Below, one piece after another: positions 7,557 to 17,411 of a stretch of DNA of 41,405 nucleotides (position 1 is its first letter; each line of letters opens with the position of its first letter). The notes under the pieces were generated by a model. That model did not search any database. It was not told the DNA's origin and saw only the letters and a program-made list of their open reading frames with translations. The stretch covers positions 1 to 41,405 of the forward strand of contig JACPTE010000001.1 in the NCBI GenBank assembly GCA_016192945.1, written 5' to 3'. The translations under genes were made by a program, and so were the position numbers. This stretch comes from Candidatus Woesearchaeota archaeon (GTDB lineage Archaea > Nanobdellota > Nanobdellia > Woesearchaeales > UBA10216).

Positions 7557-8936
7557 TCACTTATGCAGAGCCACTCTACTGAGAATTATTTCCCTGACTT
7601 TCCTGGGGTCTGCACGGCCCTTTGTCCTTGCAATCACCTGGCCAACAATGAAATTAAGGGCTTTCTCTTCGCCTTTCATGTAATCGCTTACAGCCTTCCT
7701 GTTGGAATTTACAGCCTCATCGCACAGCCTTTCAAGCTCTGAAACATCACTCAAAACAAGGAGTCCCTCATCCTTGACATATGCCTCAACATCAAAGGGC
7801 TTATCAGCCAGCTTCTCAAGAATCTTCTTGCCAACCTCATCAGTAATCCTCCCCTGCTCAACAAGCCTCAGGAGCTGGATTATATGGGACTCGTCAAACT
7901 CCAGATCCTGCAGCTCCTTTTTGTTATAGTTCAAAACCCTCAACAGCTCCCGCCTTAGCCAGCGGGCTGCAAGAACCGGGTTGACTTTCGCAGCAACCCT
8001 CTCAAACAAATCAGCAAGCAGAATCTCTGATGAAAGAATCTCTGCATCTGCCCTGTCAATCCTCAGCTTGCCAATATACCGCTCCATCTTCTCATGGGGC
8101 TTCTCAGGGAGAGCCTTCCTGATGGATGCAGCATAGCGCTCACTTACGTGGATTGCCGGAAGGTCTGGCTCAGGAATGAACATGTAATCCATGGCAAGCT
8201 CCTTCTTGCGCATAAAAACCGTTTCCTGAAGCTGCTCAACCCATGCCCTTGTCTCAAGCTCAACCCTCCTGCCAGAGCTGACAAGCTTCTCCTGCCTTTT
8301 TGCCTCGTAGTTAATTGCTGAGACTATGCTCTTCAGCGAGTTTACATTCTTAACCTCAACCCTGCTGAAATCAGGGCTTATGGAAATGTTCACGTCGCAC
8401 TTAATGCCTGAATCAGGATTAACAGCCCGGATGTATCCTAATGTAGTGATTAAGCGCTTAAGCCACTCCCTTACCTGCTCGGCAGATGTGAAGTCAGGCT
8501 TGGTCACAATCTCAACCAGGGGGTAACCAGACCTGTTGTAGTCAACAAAGCCAGTCTCAGGGTCCCACCTTGCAGGGTCTTCCTCCAGATGAACCTCCTC
8601 AATCCCTATGCCAAGAAAATTCCCATTAACCCCCACAGGGCTTGAATATGTCCCGGAGATAGTCCTCTGGTAGCCTGAAGGCAAATCAGGCCAGGAATAA
8701 TGCTTTCTCTGAAAAAGAAGCCTGCTGTTAAGGGAGCATCCAAGAAACTGGGCTATGGCAATAATCCTGTCAAGGGCATCCTTGTTGGGAAGCATTGGCT
8801 TGCTTCCGGGCTGGGAAGTGCAGACAGGGCATATGGTCGTATTAGGAGATGCCTCAGCATCAATCCTGCAATTGCAGAACAGCTTTGCATCAACAAAGAT
8901 GTAGCCATGAACCTCAATGCCAATCTTCAACTGCAT
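7557..8936 (-). CDS. gatB: Asp-tRNA(Asn)/Glu-tRNA(Gln) amidotransferase subunit B
   Basis: 459 residues, usual GatB length. GatB phosphorylates and amidates Glu-tRNA(Gln) or Asp-tRNA(Asn) using ammonia from GatA. The N-terminus KIGIEVHGYIF, the zinc-type cysteines CNC and CPVC (about residues 21-40), HYSWPDLPSGYQ and EEVHLEEDPAR, and the C-terminal YqeY-like tail ending in the motif around ADPRKVREI are all family features. The archaeal paralogue GatE carries a large AspRS-like insertion that is absent here. gatA and gatC are not adjacent. The start at 8936 lies 26 bases from the centre of the TATA element shared with the divergent Nudix gene. Confidence 0.95.
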   Translation of the reverse strand: MQLKIGIEVHGYIFVDAKLFCNCRIDAEASPNTTICPVCTSQPGSKPMLPNKDALDRIIAIAQFLGCSLNSRLLFQRKHYSWPDLPSGYQRTISGTYSSPVGVNGNFLGIGIEEVHLEEDPARWDPETGFVDYNRSGYPLVEIVTKPDFTSAEQVREWLKRLITTLGYIRAVNPDSGIKCDVNISISPDFSRVEVKNVNSLKSIVSAINYEAKRQEKLVSSGRRVELETRAWVEQLQETVFMRKKELAMDYMFIPEPDLPAIHVSERYAASIRKALPEKPHEKMERYIGKLRIDRADAEILSSEILLADLFERVAAKVNPVLAARWLRRELLRVLNYNKKELQDLEFDESHIIQLLRLVEQGRITDEVGKKILEKLADKPFDVEAYVKDEGLLVLSDVSELERLCDEAVNSNRKAVSDYMKGEEKALNFIVGQVIARTKGRADPRKVREIILSRVALHK

Positions 8937-8956
8937 AATGCCCTGATATTACGGCG

Positions 8957-8967
8957 GTTTTATATAG
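8957..8967. promoter_or_regulatory. Shared divergent TATA element for gatB and the IDI-like gene
   Basis: TTTTATATAG around 8962 reads as a TATA box on both strands. It sits 26 bases from the gatB ATG (8936, leaderless) and about 38 bases from the ATG at 9000, which would leave a leader of about 12 bases containing AAGGA. Confidence 0.55.
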
Positions 8968-8999
8968 TTTGCCAAATAATCCAAAAAAGGAACACGACC

Positions 9000-9539
9000 A
9001 TGCCTGGAAAAATACAGACAGTAAACTGGAAAGACGAACTGACAGGGCTTGAGGAAAAGGAAAAGTGCCATGATGGGGAAGGCATCCTGCACAGGGCATT
9101 TGTATTAATGCTCTTCAATGGAAAAGGGGATGTTCTCCTTACAAGAAGAAGCAGAAAGAAAAGGCTGTGGCCAGGATACTGGGAGGCGTCAATAGCAAGC
9201 CACATAAGAGAAGGGAAAAGCGTAGAGCAGGCTGCATTGAGGAGGGCTCATGATGAGCTTGGAATCAGGATACAAAAAGCAGAGTTCCTGCTCAAGTTCC
9301 GCTATAAGATTCCGTACATGGACAAAGGCTCAGAGAACGAGATATGCCACGTTCTTGCAGCTGTTTACAGCGGAAAAATCAAGCCGAATCAGAAAGAGAT
9401 TTCTGAATGCAGGCACATTGGCTATTCTGAGCTGAAAGATGACTGCGAAAAGCCAGACTACTCGCCATGGATGAAAATAGCCATCAGGCAAATGGCAAAA
9501 CACAGGATTAACCCGACAAATAAAACACGAAATATTTAA
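9000..9539 (+). CDS. Nudix protein of the type 1 isopentenyl-diphosphate isomerase family, lacking the catalytic Cys
   Basis: 179 residues. The overall pattern is that of type 1 IDI: HDGEGILHRAFVLMLFN (His24, His31), LWPGYWEASIASH (60-68), Nudix-type helix VEQAALRRAHDELGI, ENEIC (112-116) and a terminal SPWMKIAIRQM. IDI interconverts isopentenyl and dimethylallyl diphosphate for lipid synthesis. The Cys expected before G/S-H in the TNxxCxHP-type motif is Ala66 here, while the acidic ENE motif is kept. It may therefore be a Nudix hydrolase rather than an isomerase, or use altered chemistry. The start was chosen by homology; the longer open frame overlaps gatB. It is divergent from gatB. Confidence 0.8.
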   Translation: MPGKIQTVNWKDELTGLEEKEKCHDGEGILHRAFVLMLFNGKGDVLLTRRSRKKRLWPGYWEASIASHIREGKSVEQAALRRAHDELGIRIQKAEFLLKFRYKIPYMDKGSENEICHVLAAVYSGKIKPNQKEISECRHIGYSELKDDCEKPDYSPWMKIAIRQMAKHRINPTNKTRNI

Positions 9540-9543
9540 ATAA
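9531..9543 (+). promoter_or_regulatory. TATA box of surface operon A
   Basis: AATATTTAAATAA, centred about 28 bases before the ATG at 9565. The same AATATTTAAATA core precedes operon B (19520) and polX (39459). It overlaps the end of the Nudix gene. Confidence 0.65.
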
Positions 9544-9564
9544 AGTCTTCTCAAAGGATATAAT

Positions 9565-12500
9565 ATGCACAAAAGAGGGCAGGTAACAATATTCATTGCC
9601 ATCGGGCTGCTTATCATAGTCCTCGCAGGCATATTCATCCTCGCAACCCAGCCAAAGAAGCCTGTAAGCGCCCTAAATCAGGCCTCCCTTGAGCAAAGCG
9701 GGCTGGATGTACAGCAATACGTAAAGACGTGCCTTCAGCAGAAACTCTCAGAAGCAAAGGAATTCGGGCTAAAAGAGCAGCTCAGGCAGGTGCAGGAGGC
9801 TTACATCCAGGAGCAGCTAAGGCAGTGCTCAGACTTCTCTGAATTTGAAAAGCAAGGGCTCACTGTAAAGGCAGGAGAGCCAAAAGCAGAGGTGATTCTT
9901 ACAGGCCAAGTGCTGATGGTGTCTGTAAACTACCCAATCACTGTCAGAAAAGGGGATGCAGAAATAAGCATGGGGAAATTCAACGAATACATAAAGAGGG
10001 ACTCAACACTGCAGCTCAGGCAGGACACAACACTCACATCAAGCAGAAGAACGCTTACAACAGACGACGGAAGAGCACAAATCACCATACCCCAGACAGC
10101 GCTAATAACAAAAGACGGGCAGCAAATAGACGGGCTATCAATGAGAATAATTGACAAGAACTTCAACAGCCTTGACAACCCTGTTGTTTATACTGGAGTG
10201 GCATACGAGGGCTTGCCTGAAGGAGCCAAATTTGAGCCAGGCATAGAGCTTACGATAAAATACGACCCTGGCAAGCTGCCTGGAGTGCCTGAAGAAAGCC
10301 TTGCAATAGCCTATTATGACGAGGAAAAAGGCATCTGGACAGTGCTTGACAGCAGGGTTGACACAAGCAGCAAAACAGTGACAGCAACAATAACACACTT
10401 CACAAAATTCGCAATAGTATACGGGTGCACAGGAACAGACAATGAGCAGGCAATAGACCTGGGATTCCTGTACAAGGCGCCATGCTATGCTGAAGGGGCA
10501 GGGGCAGGAGCAGAATGCCCGCAGTGGATAATCAGGAAGAGCCCAGCCAGCAGCGAGTTCATAAGAAAGCCTGAAGATGTAGGAAAAGGGGCTGCACAAG
10601 GGCAGGGGCCTGACTCAGGCCCGATATACGCCCCCCCGGGGCAGGAAGTCAAGATATACAGCGAGTTCAAAGACCTCTCAATTGGAGAATGCAGGAACAG
10701 CTGGGATGCTTCAAAGGATGGCATCCCGGCAGGAACATACGGCTACAGGCAGGTAAAGGACGCAGGAAGCAAGAAATCAGCAGCCCAGATTGAATTCAGC
10801 CTTATGCCCAATGGAGGGAGCTGCGCATCAAAGGCCAGCGTAATAGTTAAGTGCGACGATGAATGCACAGACTTCAAGCTGAACACAGAAGAGGCAAAGC
10901 CAGACCAGATAAAAAAAGAGGGAAACACATACAACATAACATTCACCGCATCCGCACTCAAGGCAAACGACAAAAACACACTGAGCTTCACAGTAAAAAA
11001 CCTGTACGAGGCGTGCTCATCAGCAGAGGCAATGCTGACACTGAGCGGGAAAGGGATGTTTGAAAAGTGCCCTGAAAGCTCAGGAGAGGAAGACTACCTG
11101 ATACAGGGCTGTGCCTGCGGCAGTAAAAATGCGAACATAATATACGATGCCGACAAGGTAGCAAAAAACAGCAAATTCAAGGAAATTGCAGCAAAAAAGC
11201 AGAAAGAGCTAACAAGCGAGGAGAAATCAATACTCAAAGAGGCAGTTGCCAAGGGAAAAGAGCAATACTGCATAAACAACAACATAGTCAGCAAGGAAAG
11301 GCTGCAGCAGGAAAAATCCAGAATCTCAGGATACCTCCAAACATTCAAGGAACTGGCAAAGGATGAACAGCTAACAGGATGCTGCAGCAAGGAAGCAGAG
11401 CTATACCCCGACCTGTCAACAGAAAAGGGAAAGGAAGGCTGCGAAATAGTCGTATGCAAAAAAAAGGAAAGCTATTTCTGGGCATACACCGGCTGGGAAT
11501 TCAAGGATGGAAAAAGGCAGGCAAAGAACGAGCAGAAATGCAAAGGAACAGGGGGAAGCAAGCCCACATTCCTGGCAATGGGATGCGGAATAACATCAGG
11601 CGCAACAGGCGGGGGAGCATCACCAGGAACTCCAACTACACCAACTACGCCGAGCCAGCCAGGGCAGCAGCCACCAGCACAGCCCGGAAAACAGCCTCCA
11701 GGCACAGGACAGCCAGGAACAGGAACCCAGACAGGCACAATAGACCTTGACAACTGTAATGCAAACAATGTGGGAAAGGCAGCATGCAAGGACAGCAACA
11801 CGCTGGAATACTGCCTGGAAACAACACCAGATCCCAGCCAGCCAGCAGCATACAGCAAGATATCAGCAATATGCAGCAACGGGTGCGACACAACAACAGG
11901 AAAATGCAAGACACCTGACGACTGCAAAACAAGAGAAGACACAAGCAAGAGCCCAAGATGCAGCAGCAGGGACACAAACTATGCAGAGGTCTGCTTAAGC
12001 TCGGAAATATGGGGCTATAACTGGCTTGCTGTAAAGTGCGCCAACGGGTGCGACACAACAACAGGAAAATGCAAGCAGACCGTAACCACGCCGCCCCAAC
12101 AGCCGCCAGCGCAACCCCCGCAGCCATCCCAACCAAATCCAGGAACCTGCCCTGCAGGATACTCATTCAACGGGGCATGGGGAAGGCCCACAAGCAAGGC
12201 AACAGAAGCAAGCAGCAAATACTGCAACGGGGACAAGCTTTACTTTTACAATGCAGACAGCACAAGAACAGACCAGACTGGAAACCTGCTCGGATCTGCC
12301 TGCGAGAAAAAGTGCGATAATGGATGCGAAGCTACAAGCGCAGCCACAAACGAGGGGAAATGCAGGGAAAATCCTGTAACTCGGCCCTCAGGGCCTGAAG
12401 GGTATGAGCTGATGAGCGGAATTTCAGAAAGCTGCGGCGCAACGAGGGCATCATACCTTTACATCTGTGGAGGGGACCAAAACAGCAACTTTCAGGCAGT

Positions 12501-13197
12501 CAAAAACAGCCAATCAGCCAACTCATTTGCATGCAAAGATGGAAAGTGGTTCAAAAAAGACTGCGCTACACTGGGAGGGTGCGTGGAAGAGACTGGAAGG
12601 TGCCTTGTATCAGAGCCGGAATGCCCTGTAACTTACGCTGTAAAATATGCAGCTGCGCCAGAAATGAACCAGGAATGCCAGAACGTGAATTTCTGGAAAT
12701 CGGAAGATTATGTAAGCTGCAAGGATGGCGTATCATTATACTGCGACAAAAGAGGGAATGCGTGCATAAGCAAGCCAGGCAAGGAGCAATGCCAGTGCAC
12801 AGCAGACAACAAATGCCTGGCAGAAACCCAGTTCAACTGCAAAAGGTTCGGGGAATCATGCAATCTCGGAGAGGTATGCTGCGGAGATGAAACTCTGAAT
12901 TACTGCTACAGACCATTAAAGATAAGCCCAAGCGGCACATGCACAACAAAAGACACAAGCCTGGTGAAGTGCAGCAGGGAGAGCCAGGCATGCGGTCCGG
13001 AATTCCCGCAATGCTGCGATGAAGATAACTTTGTATGCACAAGAGACCGGCCATGGGAGCCTGCAAACACAGCAGGCCACTGCAAAAAGAGAACCAGCCA
13101 GGGACAGCGCTGCTCATACCTGCTGGGGGATGCTGACTGCTTCAAGGACTTAACATGCTCAGGATTCCCAACGCCAACATGCATAAAGTCAAAATGA
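9565..13197 (+). CDS. Giant membrane-anchored surface protein with pilin-like N-terminus and Cys-rich modules
   Basis: 1210 residues. The N-terminus MHKRGQVTIF is followed by one hydrophobic helix (about 8-30), reminiscent of archaeal prepilin signals but lacking the usual Glu at +5. Residues about 45-290 form a module shared with the next gene: YVKTCL, a helix ending in LRQCSDF, VILTGQVLMVSVNYP, and a beta domain ending in THFTKFAIVYGC. Later come more beta and Cys-rich segments, two Pro/Gln/Thr-rich linkers (near 11620-11740 and 12085-12145), two copies of NGCDTTTGKCK encoded by identical DNA near 11879 and 12043, and a C-terminal knottin-like region. No enzyme motif is seen. First gene of operon A; its stop overlaps the next ATG. 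Function inferred as a surface adhesin or scaffold. Confidence 0.8.
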   Translation: MHKRGQVTIFIAIGLLIIVLAGIFILATQPKKPVSALNQASLEQSGLDVQQYVKTCLQQKLSEAKEFGLKEQLRQVQEAYIQEQLRQCSDFSEFEKQGLTVKAGEPKAEVILTGQVLMVSVNYPITVRKGDAEISMGKFNEYIKRDSTLQLRQDTTLTSSRRTLTTDDGRAQITIPQTALITKDGQQIDGLSMRIIDKNFNSLDNPVVYTGVAYEGLPEGAKFEPGIELTIKYDPGKLPGVPEESLAIAYYDEEKGIWTVLDSRVDTSSKTVTATITHFTKFAIVYGCTGTDNEQAIDLGFLYKAPCYAEGAGAGAECPQWIIRKSPASSEFIRKPEDVGKGAAQGQGPDSGPIYAPPGQEVKIYSEFKDLSIGECRNSWDASKDGIPAGTYGYRQVKDAGSKKSAAQIEFSLMPNGGSCASKASVIVKCDDECTDFKLNTEEAKPDQIKKEGNTYNITFTASALKANDKNTLSFTVKNLYEACSSAEAMLTLSGKGMFEKCPESSGEEDYLIQGCACGSKNANIIYDADKVAKNSKFKEIAAKKQKELTSEEKSILKEAVAKGKEQYCINNNIVSKERLQQEKSRISGYLQTFKELAKDEQLTGCCSKEAELYPDLSTEKGKEGCEIVVCKKKESYFWAYTGWEFKDGKRQAKNEQKCKGTGGSKPTFLAMGCGITSGATGGGASPGTPTTPTTPSQPGQQPPAQPGKQPPGTGQPGTGTQTGTIDLDNCNANNVGKAACKDSNTLEYCLETTPDPSQPAAYSKISAICSNGCDTTTGKCKTPDDCKTREDTSKSPRCSSRDTNYAEVCLSSEIWGYNWLAVKCANGCDTTTGKCKQTVTTPPQQPPAQPPQPSQPNPGTCPAGYSFNGAWGRPTSKATEASSKYCNGDKLYFYNADSTRTDQTGNLLGSACEKKCDNGCEATSAATNEGKCRENPVTRPSGPEGYELMSGISESCGATRASYLYICGGDQNSNFQAVKNSQSANSFACKDGKWFKKDCATLGGCVEETGRCLVSEPECPVTYAVKYAAAPEMNQECQNVNFWKSEDYVSCKDGVSLYCDKRGNACISKPGKEQCQCTADNKCLAETQFNCKRFGESCNLGEVCCGDETLNYCYRPLKISPSGTCTTKDTSLVKCSRESQACGPEFPQCCDEDNFVCTRDRPWEPANTAGHCKKRTSQGQRCSYLLGDADCFKDLTCSGFPTPTCIKSK

Positions 13198-16100
13198 AAA
13201 TGGCAAAAAGAGGGCAAATAACACTGTTCATAATAGCAGGCATAGCCATACTCTTCCTCTTTGTAGGCCTGCTAATGGTACTCAAGCCAAAGGATACCAA
13301 CCAGAGCAGAGCGAATGCCGCGGCCTTTGACAGCTATGTTGCAGCTACAAGAAGCTATGTGAACAGCTGCCTTGACAAAAGTCTGTTTGAGGCATCAGAA
13401 AGTTACCCATTTAGGCAGGAGAACAAAAGGCTTCAGGAGGCGTACATAGAGGCAAGGCTCAGGGAATGCAATGATTTCACTCGATTAACAGGAAAAGGAA
13501 TTGACATATCTGAAGGGAATGCAAAGGTGGAAGTAATCCTAACAGACAATGTTCTTGTTGCACACGCAACATATCCACTTACGATAAGCGACGGAAAATT
13601 GAAGGCAAGCATAAGCGAGTTCAGTTCCCAAATAAAGATGAACTCTGAATCAAAGCTGGTGCAGGGCAGTGATGGTATAGAAAAAGGTGTAGACATAGTT
13701 TCAGGCAACAGGAAGGCAGAGCTCATATTGATTGAAAAAACTGCTGCAATCAAGGATGGCCATGTTGTGGACAGCATAGGAATAAAGATGACTGAAAGGA
13801 ACTTTGAAAACCTGGGCAACACGCAAGTTATAGGCTCTACTGTATATGAGGGGGAGCCTGATGGAGCGTTATTTGACAAGCCTGCTGTGATAAAGATAAG
13901 CTACAGCAATGCAGAACTGCCTGAAGGAACAGATGAAAACTCGCTCGCAATAGCGTACTATGACCTGGAAAGCAAGCGATGGGTGGGACTGGAAAGCTAT
14001 GTAGACGCTCAATCCAAAAGTGTTTCTGCAAGAATCAACCATTTCACAAAATTTGCAATAGTGGCTGGCTGCGGAAAATCAAATCCGCAGGAGATACAAT
14101 TTGGTTTCATTGATAACTGCGCATCAAACAGCGGCGAGCAGTCTTTCAGCTTCAGCTTCATAAAGGACGGAGACAGCACCTGCGTAAGGGATAAAGAGCC
14201 CATATACATAAAGCTAAACTGCGACGGACAATGCGGAGAAGTGCTTTTCAATGGGCAAGCATTGCAAAAAAAAGAAGATTCATATGCAGTGCTATCAGCA
14301 GGCCTGCTGAAAAAGTCAGGTCAGGAGAATATTCTTACAATAAAGTCCGAAAAGAATGGATGCAACTCTGCACAGGGAACTTTCAGCCTCTTTGGAACAG
14401 GCATGCTTCCGAAATGCGGAAGCGGAAAGATAGCAAGAAGCTGCACATGCGGGCAGATAAATCTGGGGCCAGTATATGACGACCAGGCATATAGAAGCCT
14501 GATTACAAACAGGGACTACAGGGAATTAAGCGACAATGAGCTGGAAAAGGCAGTCTCTCCGGGAAGCCAGTCATACTGCTGCGAGGACAAGCCAAGCAGA
14601 AAACCTTGCCAGGAAAGTGCTCAGACATCTCAGCAGGCATGCTCTGTTCAAGACAGAATCAACTTACTCTGCAAATATGGGCCCAATAATGACGTGAACT
14701 ACAACCCAGCATACCCTTCATGCAATGGTGTAGTGAACGGAAGGCCAGTGGGCTTCGCAGACCCATCAATTGGTGAGGAGCTCAATATTCTTACAAACTA
14801 TAATCGAGACTCAGGCCTTACCACTGTTACAGAATACTCCAGCGGAGGAAAATATTCCAAAAACTTATTCTGCAATCTGCAGCAGGGAACCAAGAGCCAA
14901 CAGACTTCAGGTGAAGGGAACCGGGTTATGGATGCAACTCTAATGGGCCCTAATTCATCCAGTGTAGGGGATGTTATCCAATTAGAGGCAAATTTAGCAG
15001 GAAACAGCCTGCAAAATGCAGATATCTGGATTGCAACATCAGATTACAGAAGCCCTTACCCATACAAGTGCAATGGAAAAATTATCGGCGAATGGTGCCT
15101 TATAAGTGAAGCCCGTCTGTCAGGTAACACAGGAAAAATCGCAGGGCAATGGACACCCCAGCAACCAGGCCAATATATTGCTGCAGTCAATGCCTATCAA
15201 AATGACGGGAAAAAATGCACAGGAAATCCGAATAGACCGCTTCCGAAAGACTGGCTTGAGTGTGCTAAGGGAAGTATAAGCATAAAAATAAGCGAAAAAA
15301 CAGGCAACAAGTTTTCCGTTTTTGTATCAGGGCCTGCCACAGCAAACCAAGGGGAAATGTTAACCTTCTCAGCGTCAGTCAACAACATACCTAAAGAGAA
15401 TACATTATCAAAAGGGTCTTTGTACGCGATGGCAGAGATATGGGCAACCACAGCCGACCAAAAGCTTCCTGAAGGATGCAATGGAGAAAAATCAGGGCCT
15501 TGGTGCCTCTTGCAAAGAAAATACATAGACGCTCCCGATCCAACAACATTCAATGCTGAATGGAAACCGGCAAAATCAGGCAAGTACATTGCTGTTGTAA
15601 ACGGGTTTACCTCATTAATAAAATGCAGTGGAAACCCATTCGGGATTCCAAGCGACTGGATAAGGTGCGGCACACAGGATTCCATAGTGGTTGATGTAAA
15701 AGAAAAATCAGAGGGAATAATCGTAAGTGAAGGCAATTATGAAAAAGTATACGAAGGAAGAGGCTTGGAAAGATATTGCACTAAGGACAGCCTTGGCATT
15801 GTGGACAACATAAACGGCAGGGAAGGCTATGACCTGCTGTGCACTGCCAACAAAGGATATTACCAGTTCATTGAGTGCGACACTGACGGGAAAACAGAGA
15901 GGCAACCAAGGGATGCTGGGAAAACATCAGTCCAGGGAACAATTATAGATGTTAAAGGTAGCGACTACATTTGTGCCAGCAATGACGGCTATGAGCAGTG
16001 GGAAAAATGCGGCGGTGAACCTTTGTCAGGGGGGCAGGGACTTTATATTCCTGACAAAGGAACCACAGATGTCAACAATAAAAGGTTTTATTGCTGTCAT

Positions 16101-17348
16101 GACAGGCTTTACACTGCTCCGTGCAGCCAGGTTGAGCCAAAACAAAGTAATTTGTGCATCCACACAGAATTCTCAGACCTAACATCAGAGGATAAGCAGC
16201 TTCAATTGGCAAGGGATACTGGCGCGTCATACATTAAGCAAATCTTCCCATGGAAATCAGCTCAGCCTAACGGTCCTGAGGAATACGACTGGAAAACTTT
16301 TGACAGGTGGTTTGAAAAGATTAGGACGAAAAACCTTAAGGTAATCGCACGCATTTCATTAGCTCCTGAGTGGGCAAGGACAGAGAAAGGGGTAAATACA
16401 GGATATAAATCTGATTATTGCGGTTTTGGCTGTGAAATATCAACAAGGCCTGATATGGACAAGATTGGCAAGTTTTCTGAGTTCATTGGAAAATTTGTTG
16501 AAAGGTACAAGCCAGAATATGTGCAGATATGGAATGAGCCAAACCTTGCAATAGAATGGTCCAACAAGGGAGTGAACCCCTCCGAGTATAACCAGATGCT
16601 TAAGTCAGCATATACCGCTATCAAAAAGGCAAATCCAGACACCCAAGTTATCATGGGCGGATTGGCGCCTACTACAACAGACAGCTTTAAAGAAAATAAT
16701 GGCCTGGTATCTTCTGATGAGTTTGAATTCATAGACGGAATGTATAAGGCTGACAAGGATATAGGAAACTACTATGATTTAATAGGCGTTAATTCACACC
16801 CATTCCCTGAAACTACAGCCTCTATGAAGTGCGACGGCAGTACACCGAAGCTTACAAACCCCTTTGACAATAGCATTGAAGTAAGCTGGATGATCAACGG
16901 CCAAAAAGACCAGTATGGAAAGCCAACTAATGCAGGTGGCAACTGCTGGGCTTTTGACAGGGTACGGCTTTTGCATGACTACTTTGCTAAGAAAATAGTT
17001 GCATCAAACCTTGACAGCCCAAAGAAAATAGCAATAATGGAGTATAGCACATATCTCAACTCGTACTTTCAGTATAGGAGGGATATGAGTGACAAAAATG
17101 CAGTAAAAGATGAGGAAAACCGTCAGGCAGCAGAGCTAAAGAGCGGCTATGAAAGGGCTTCAACAGAATGGAAGGATTGGGTAGGCCCTGTATGCTGGTT
17201 CCTTGCTTCTACACCAGATAAATGGGAAAACGAAGGCAACTTCTTTAAAAAAGATTATACCGTCAGGTCAAGTGCCTGCTCGTACGGCATTTATTCAGGC
17301 AGGCCGCAACTTTCATCATTTTCTGACTCGTGCACTCAGCTTGTTTAG
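13194..17348 (+). CDS. Giant pilin-like anchored protein with C-terminal glycoside hydrolase domain
   Basis: 1384 residues from the ATG that overlaps the previous stop (ATGA); ATG 13200 is also possible. MAKRGQITLFIIAG and one membrane helix begin the protein. Residues about 40-300 are homologous to the preceding protein (YVNSCL, LRECNDF, VILTDNVLVAHATYP, NHFTKFAIVAGC). Two beta-sandwich repeats follow (about 14925-15300 and 15305-15705), each with a WCL segment and a K-Y/Q-Y-IAAVN-type strand. The C-terminal about 400 residues look like a TIM-barrel glycosidase of clan GH-A (GH39/GH5-like): FPWKSAQPNGPEEYDW, then QIWNEPN with presumed acid/base Glu1115, and IAIMEYSTY with presumed nucleophile Glu1283. 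Substrate unknown; likely an extracellular glycan. Second and last gene of operon A. Confidence 0.82.
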   Translation: MKMAKRGQITLFIIAGIAILFLFVGLLMVLKPKDTNQSRANAAAFDSYVAATRSYVNSCLDKSLFEASESYPFRQENKRLQEAYIEARLRECNDFTRLTGKGIDISEGNAKVEVILTDNVLVAHATYPLTISDGKLKASISEFSSQIKMNSESKLVQGSDGIEKGVDIVSGNRKAELILIEKTAAIKDGHVVDSIGIKMTERNFENLGNTQVIGSTVYEGEPDGALFDKPAVIKISYSNAELPEGTDENSLAIAYYDLESKRWVGLESYVDAQSKSVSARINHFTKFAIVAGCGKSNPQEIQFGFIDNCASNSGEQSFSFSFIKDGDSTCVRDKEPIYIKLNCDGQCGEVLFNGQALQKKEDSYAVLSAGLLKKSGQENILTIKSEKNGCNSAQGTFSLFGTGMLPKCGSGKIARSCTCGQINLGPVYDDQAYRSLITNRDYRELSDNELEKAVSPGSQSYCCEDKPSRKPCQESAQTSQQACSVQDRINLLCKYGPNNDVNYNPAYPSCNGVVNGRPVGFADPSIGEELNILTNYNRDSGLTTVTEYSSGGKYSKNLFCNLQQGTKSQQTSGEGNRVMDATLMGPNSSSVGDVIQLEANLAGNSLQNADIWIATSDYRSPYPYKCNGKIIGEWCLISEARLSGNTGKIAGQWTPQQPGQYIAAVNAYQNDGKKCTGNPNRPLPKDWLECAKGSISIKISEKTGNKFSVFVSGPATANQGEMLTFSASVNNIPKENTLSKGSLYAMAEIWATTADQKLPEGCNGEKSGPWCLLQRKYIDAPDPTTFNAEWKPAKSGKYIAVVNGFTSLIKCSGNPFGIPSDWIRCGTQDSIVVDVKEKSEGIIVSEGNYEKVYEGRGLERYCTKDSLGIVDNINGREGYDLLCTANKGYYQFIECDTDGKTERQPRDAGKTSVQGTIIDVKGSDYICASNDGYEQWEKCGGEPLSGGQGLYIPDKGTTDVNNKRFYCCHDRLYTAPCSQVEPKQSNLCIHTEFSDLTSEDKQLQLARDTGASYIKQIFPWKSAQPNGPEEYDWKTFDRWFEKIRTKNLKVIARISLAPEWARTEKGVNTGYKSDYCGFGCEISTRPDMDKIGKFSEFIGKFVERYKPEYVQIWNEPNLAIEWSNKGVNPSEYNQMLKSAYTAIKKANPDTQVIMGGLAPTTTDSFKENNGLVSSDEFEFIDGMYKADKDIGNYYDLIGVNSHPFPETTASMKCDGSTPKLTNPFDNSIEVSWMINGQKDQYGKPTNAGGNCWAFDRVRLLHDYFAKKIVASNLDSPKKIAIMEYSTYLNSYFQYRRDMSDKNAVKDEENRQAAELKSGYERASTEWKDWVGPVCWFLASTPDKWENEGNFFKKDYTVRSSACSYGIYSGRPQLSSFSDSCTQLV

Positions 17349-17411
17349 GGAATGGTGCTAAGAGAAAAATTAATCTGGCCTGTAATAATTGACAATTTGA
17401 CAATAAAACAG

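Noticed and set aside
8700-8999. Upstream extension of the IDI-like frame
   Set aside because: It lies antisense within gatB and crosses the divergent promoter; homology begins at 9000.
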